A stretch of 64,000 nt of DNA, taken from positions 1,515,011 through 1,579,010 of the forward strand of contig NW_006921537.1 in NCBI RefSeq assembly GCF_000340215.1, in the 5' to 3' direction. Source of the stretch: Pseudocercospora fijiensis CIRAD86. Taxonomy: Eukaryota > Ascomycota > Dothideomycetes > Mycosphaerellales > Mycosphaerellaceae. Under the pieces are notes generated by a model. It ran no database searches. It worked only from the letters and a program-made list of their open reading frames with translations, and was not told the origin of the DNA. Shown in pieces: positions 60,710-64,000 of this stretch (position 1 is its first letter; every line of letters begins with the position of its first letter). A program made the position numbers and the translations under genes.

Positions 60710-61960
60710 GCGAACAATTAGAGACGAAGGGAAGACAGTTAAGAAGGAAGGGAGGACGAATAGAAAGCACTATATACTAAGGCAGAGGAGGTGCTAAAGG
60801 CGGAAGATAGAAGAACCCCTAAGAGGGCATATAGGATAATAATCTTAGAACTCCTTAGAGGACTAAAAGCAATCTACAACTAGGCAAGCCACGTAATTAT
60901 AAAGGTAGCTAATACAGTTGCAGCAAAGATTACGAAGAAACAATAGGAGATAAGCCTAAACTACCGCACCTAGGTAGTAGTAGCTAGTTAGGAGGCGCTA
61001 AAACCCCCGAGGATAGTAGTTAGAGTCTACATTACGGACCTATAGGAGCAAAAGGAAATCTAAGGACTTATAGGGAAAGAGATTGTAGAAAGAATTGCAG
61101 TTAAAGAGGTAATTAGGGCTAGGAACGAAGGTAAAGGGGTAATCAAGCTATTTATAGTATAAGAGTAGGACAAAAAGAAGCTAGAAACACAAAAAGAATA
61201 GACGACTAAGATAGGGAAAACAGCAAAGGTCTCTTAACAGCAATTCATAATTATAGCCTATAGTATAATAAGAAGCTTTAAGGAAGAATAGGATATTAAG
61301 AGCCTATAGAGACAAAACTAAGCTACATGCCTAGGCCTAAAGATTACAAAAGTAGTATAGATTAAAAGGAAAATCGAAGAGACTAGGAAGCAGTCTTCCC
61401 CAATTATCTAGGTAGGGAGTATAGAGTAAGCTAATATAGTACTAGACTAGGGGTTGTTCTAGGACTTTAAAAGATTAGAAACAGAGATACACAGAAGTAA
61501 CTATAGGATAATACAGTGCTTTAAATATCAACACTATAGACACTTAGCAGCTAAGTGCATAAAGACAACTAGTACCTACTCCTATTATATAGGGGATTAC
61601 TAGGTTAAAGAATGTAAAGTATATAAGGGAGAAGCAAGATATACATACTGTACTAAAAGACACCCCTCTTAGGCGAAGGAATGCCTAGTAAGAATACAGG
61701 CAGCTAGGAAGGCAAAGGAAGCTAGAATTAATATACTAAAAAGATACACAACAAGCTAGGGCAGCTAGGTGCAGAAGCAACCTAGCTAAGTACTATAAAA
61801 GAGGTCTAGACAAGATAATAGGTTCACATTCAGGGCCTTACTAGTATAAGAGAGTTACTAGCAACTAGGGAGACTAAGATACCTTAACATTATAGGAAAG
61901 GAAGCAGGGCAGACAAAGCTTAGTTAAATATTAGTCTAAAGTAAGGGAAGACTAAAGGAA
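60710..61960 (+). pseudogene. LINE ORF1 (gag-like, zinc knuckles)
   Basis: A degraded plus-strand frame with a Lys/Glu-rich coiled-coil-like N-terminal half and Cys-rich knuckles at about 61,510-61,690: CFKYQHYRHLAAKC (second Cys now Tyr), then YYIGDY-VKEC, then YTYCTKRHPS-AKEC. Such knuckles bind the element RNA. Stops at Gln/Trp positions. Confidence 0.72.
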
Positions 61961-61989
61961 AACTTATAGGGAAATAATATAGATAAAAC

Positions 61990-64000
61990 CTAATAAACAT
62001 TGCAGTATTACTAAACATTATATAGTACAATGTTAATAAGAGTAAAGACAAGGTGCAGAGGAGCTTCCTTTAAGCACTAAACCTAAAAGAACATTATATT
62101 ATTACAATCTAAGAGCCCTAGCTCAACCTATATACAAAGAGACTAGCAACAGTTAAAGACCTAAGATACTACCTAATTATCTATAACTAGGGAGCCCTAA
62201 GGATATACATCTACATTAGCAAGGAGATAGATACAGAAACCTAGTAGGCTATACTATAGGAGGATAGGGACCTAACATTAGTTTAAGTAGAGACATCCTA
62301 AGGTATACTCTAAGTCTACTATATATATAACCTACTACTAGACTTAAGAAGTAGTACCTAACTAAAAACCCTAGAAAGATTACCTAGAGTTATCTAGGGG
62401 AACACCTACTAAATCCTACTTAGGGATTTCAACCTCTACTACCCCCTCTAGGGCTTAGACTTTACCCTAGCTTACTACTTCCTAGTAGGAAGACTAATTG
62501 ATATATTAGAGAGGGAAGGAATAGAAATTGTTACCCTAAAGGGACTAATTACTTAGGAGGCAAGAGGAAGCAGTAGTATACTAGACCTATACTTTGTATT
62601 ATATTAGATTAGGAATAGGATTACAAGATATAGGGTCAACTAGGAACTAGAAGAATTATTAGACTACTTCCCGGTATAGATTGAGCTAAATGTCTAAGCC
62701 AATTAGGAAAGGGAACTAGAAGAGAAGCTTAACTAGAAAGGTGCCTAATAGGGCAGGATTAGGGAGGAACTAGAAAGGGACCTAAAACTAGAGGAACTCT
62801 TAACAAAGCATCTACTAAGGCTAGAGGACATTAATAAGGTAGTAGAAGAACTAATAGGAATCCTAAAACAGGTAGCTAGAAAGTATACCCTAGCAAAGAA
62901 ACATTTACTATACTAGCAACTATACTAGACTAGTAAGTATATAAGGAAGGTTAAAGTAGTAAGGAAGGCTAGGAGGCAGTAGACATAAACCTATACCTAG
63001 GAAGTATAGGATAACTATAACAAAGCCTACTAGGAAAAGAAGATCTAGATTAAGAAAGACAAGATACAAGAATAGAGATCTATAATAGGAATAATTATAA
63101 AGAAACTAGAGGAGATATAGAGGATAGCTAAATAGGCAAGGAGACCTAAATAGGATAAGGATATGCTACTACAATTCCCGGACATTATAGACCAATAAGG
63201 ATAAATATAGACTACAATAGAAGGGAAAGTAAGAGCCCTAGGCTAACACTTCTTCTATAGAAAAGTATAAGCAGACCTATTAGATATAAAGGAGAAAGAA
63301 TAAGAGACTCTACTACTAGGTATACTAAGAGATACCTAGGTTAAACCCGAAACTATTAAAAGGATCCTAAAGAAAATTCTAGGCAATAAGGCACTAAGAG
63401 AAGACAAGATCTATAACAAACTTCTAAAAGTATATAGGAAGGGGCTAGCCCTAGTACTAGCTAATATCTTTTTATAAAGCCTAGCACTAGGACACTACTT
63501 AAGACCATTTAGGAAGTCCCTAATAGTAGTGCTAAGGAAGCCCTAGAAGGAAGACTATATACAGCTTAAGGCCTACAGACTAATAGCCCTACTTAATATA
63601 ATAGGCAAGGTGCTAGAAAAAATTGTCGCTAAAAGGCTAACAACCTTTACCGAGGAAAGGAACATCCTTCCTAAAGGCTAGATAGGAGGAAGAAAGAAGA
63701 GGTTAATACTAATAGCTATAGAACTAATTATAGAACAGATCAAGCATATCTAGTACTATAGTTAAAACTAGGTAGCAACCCTCCTCTCCCTTAATATCTT
63801 AGGAGCCTTTAATAATGTCTCCTATAAAAGGCTCCTATATATACTTAAACAGAAAGCTATACTAAACTAGATAGTCCAATTTATCTAGTCCTTCCTATAG
63901 GAAAGATTAATACAGCTTATTCTAGGCAAATTCAAATTAGACCTAATACTAACTAAAAAGGGAATCCCCTAAGGATTAACACTCTCCCTAATCCTCTTCC
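61990..64000 (+). pseudogene. LINE ORF2: APE endonuclease and reverse transcriptase (partial)
   Basis: The endonuclease is recognisable from IIQYNVNKSKDKVQRSFL at about 62,020, through DFNLYYPL (about 62,427) and SSILDLYFVLY, to LLDYFPV, the S-D-H-F-P-V type end of the domain (about 62,660). RT begins with LIVVLRKP at about 63,520, then YRLIALLNIIGKVLEKIVAK and LLSLNILGAFNNVSYKRLL at about 63,790, where the catalytic Asp of S-L-D-I reads Asn. It continues into GIP-GLTLSLIL at the window edge. RIP stops throughout. Confidence 0.8.

Larger units (their letters stand above)
60640..64000 (+). mobile_element. Tad1-like LINE (non-LTR retrotransposon), truncated by window end
   Basis: The plus strand carries a gag-like ORF1 followed by an APE-type endonuclease and the start of reverse transcriptase, the layout of fungal Tad1-type LINEs. 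The 5' boundary (about 60,640) is judged from the end of gypsy similarity. RIP in this element has also removed most CpG, unlike in the other elements, so it looks more A-rich. The 3' end is outside the window. Confidence 0.82.

Overview
The window comes from a filamentous ascomycete (Pezizomycotina). I lean towards Dothideomycetes, but that is inference. It holds one intact host gene, a Zn(II)2Cys6 transcription factor with three 48-59 bp introns, and about 50 kb of transposons degraded by repeat-induced point mutation (RIP). In the repeat DNA CpA/TpG is depleted and TpA enriched while CpG survives. As a result reading frames stay recognisable but are studded with TAG/TAA where Gln or Trp is expected, and ATG often reads ATA.

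Layout. 1-3690: RIP-degraded element read on the minus strand, leaving the window to the left. 3691-9224: single-copy DNA without a convincing gene. 9234-13074: complete MULE (MULE-1) with terminal inverted repeats and a 9-bp target duplication. 13084-18270: long repeat-rich upstream region (with an assembly gap) and the transcription factor gene. 18271-19680: single-copy downstream DNA. From about 19,680 to the end everything is repeat DNA.

The right-hand 44 kb is a nest that can be ordered by target-site duplications. Element C (20069-40457, minus) is a large chromodomain Ty3/gypsy element with 107-bp LTRs, TSD GTAGA and a long extra reading frame after integrase. Its integrase is split by element A (26429-33539, plus), a complete 7.1-kb chromodomain Ty3/gypsy element with TSD ATCGG. 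Next come a (TAG)n tract with a gap, a short inverted-repeat element and a Tc1-like transposon. A second, minus-strand copy of A (A', 43554 to about 60,630) is split by a 14.0-kb hAT transposon (45382-59417) with 8-bp TSD GTAGTGCT. The hAT is itself interrupted by a second MULE (45816-49256, TSD CTATTGCCG) and by a solo LTR of family A (58195-58391, TSD ACGCT). The end of A' is overrun by a Tad1-like LINE that leaves the window.

The most unusual object is the hAT transposon. Besides a recognisable hAT transposase it carries two different histone H3-like genes (H3-a 54968-55620, H3-b 57261-58000) and an unrecognised basic gene. Introns of the transposase, the basic gene and H3-b share palindromic GCCGGC-containing repeats, which argues that they evolved together as one mobile unit. 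A DNA transposon that brings its own H3 variants is not something I know as a described system. All its genes here are RIP-dead, so function has to be inferred from other copies. Element ends and TSDs were read directly. Coding ends inside degraded elements are approximate.
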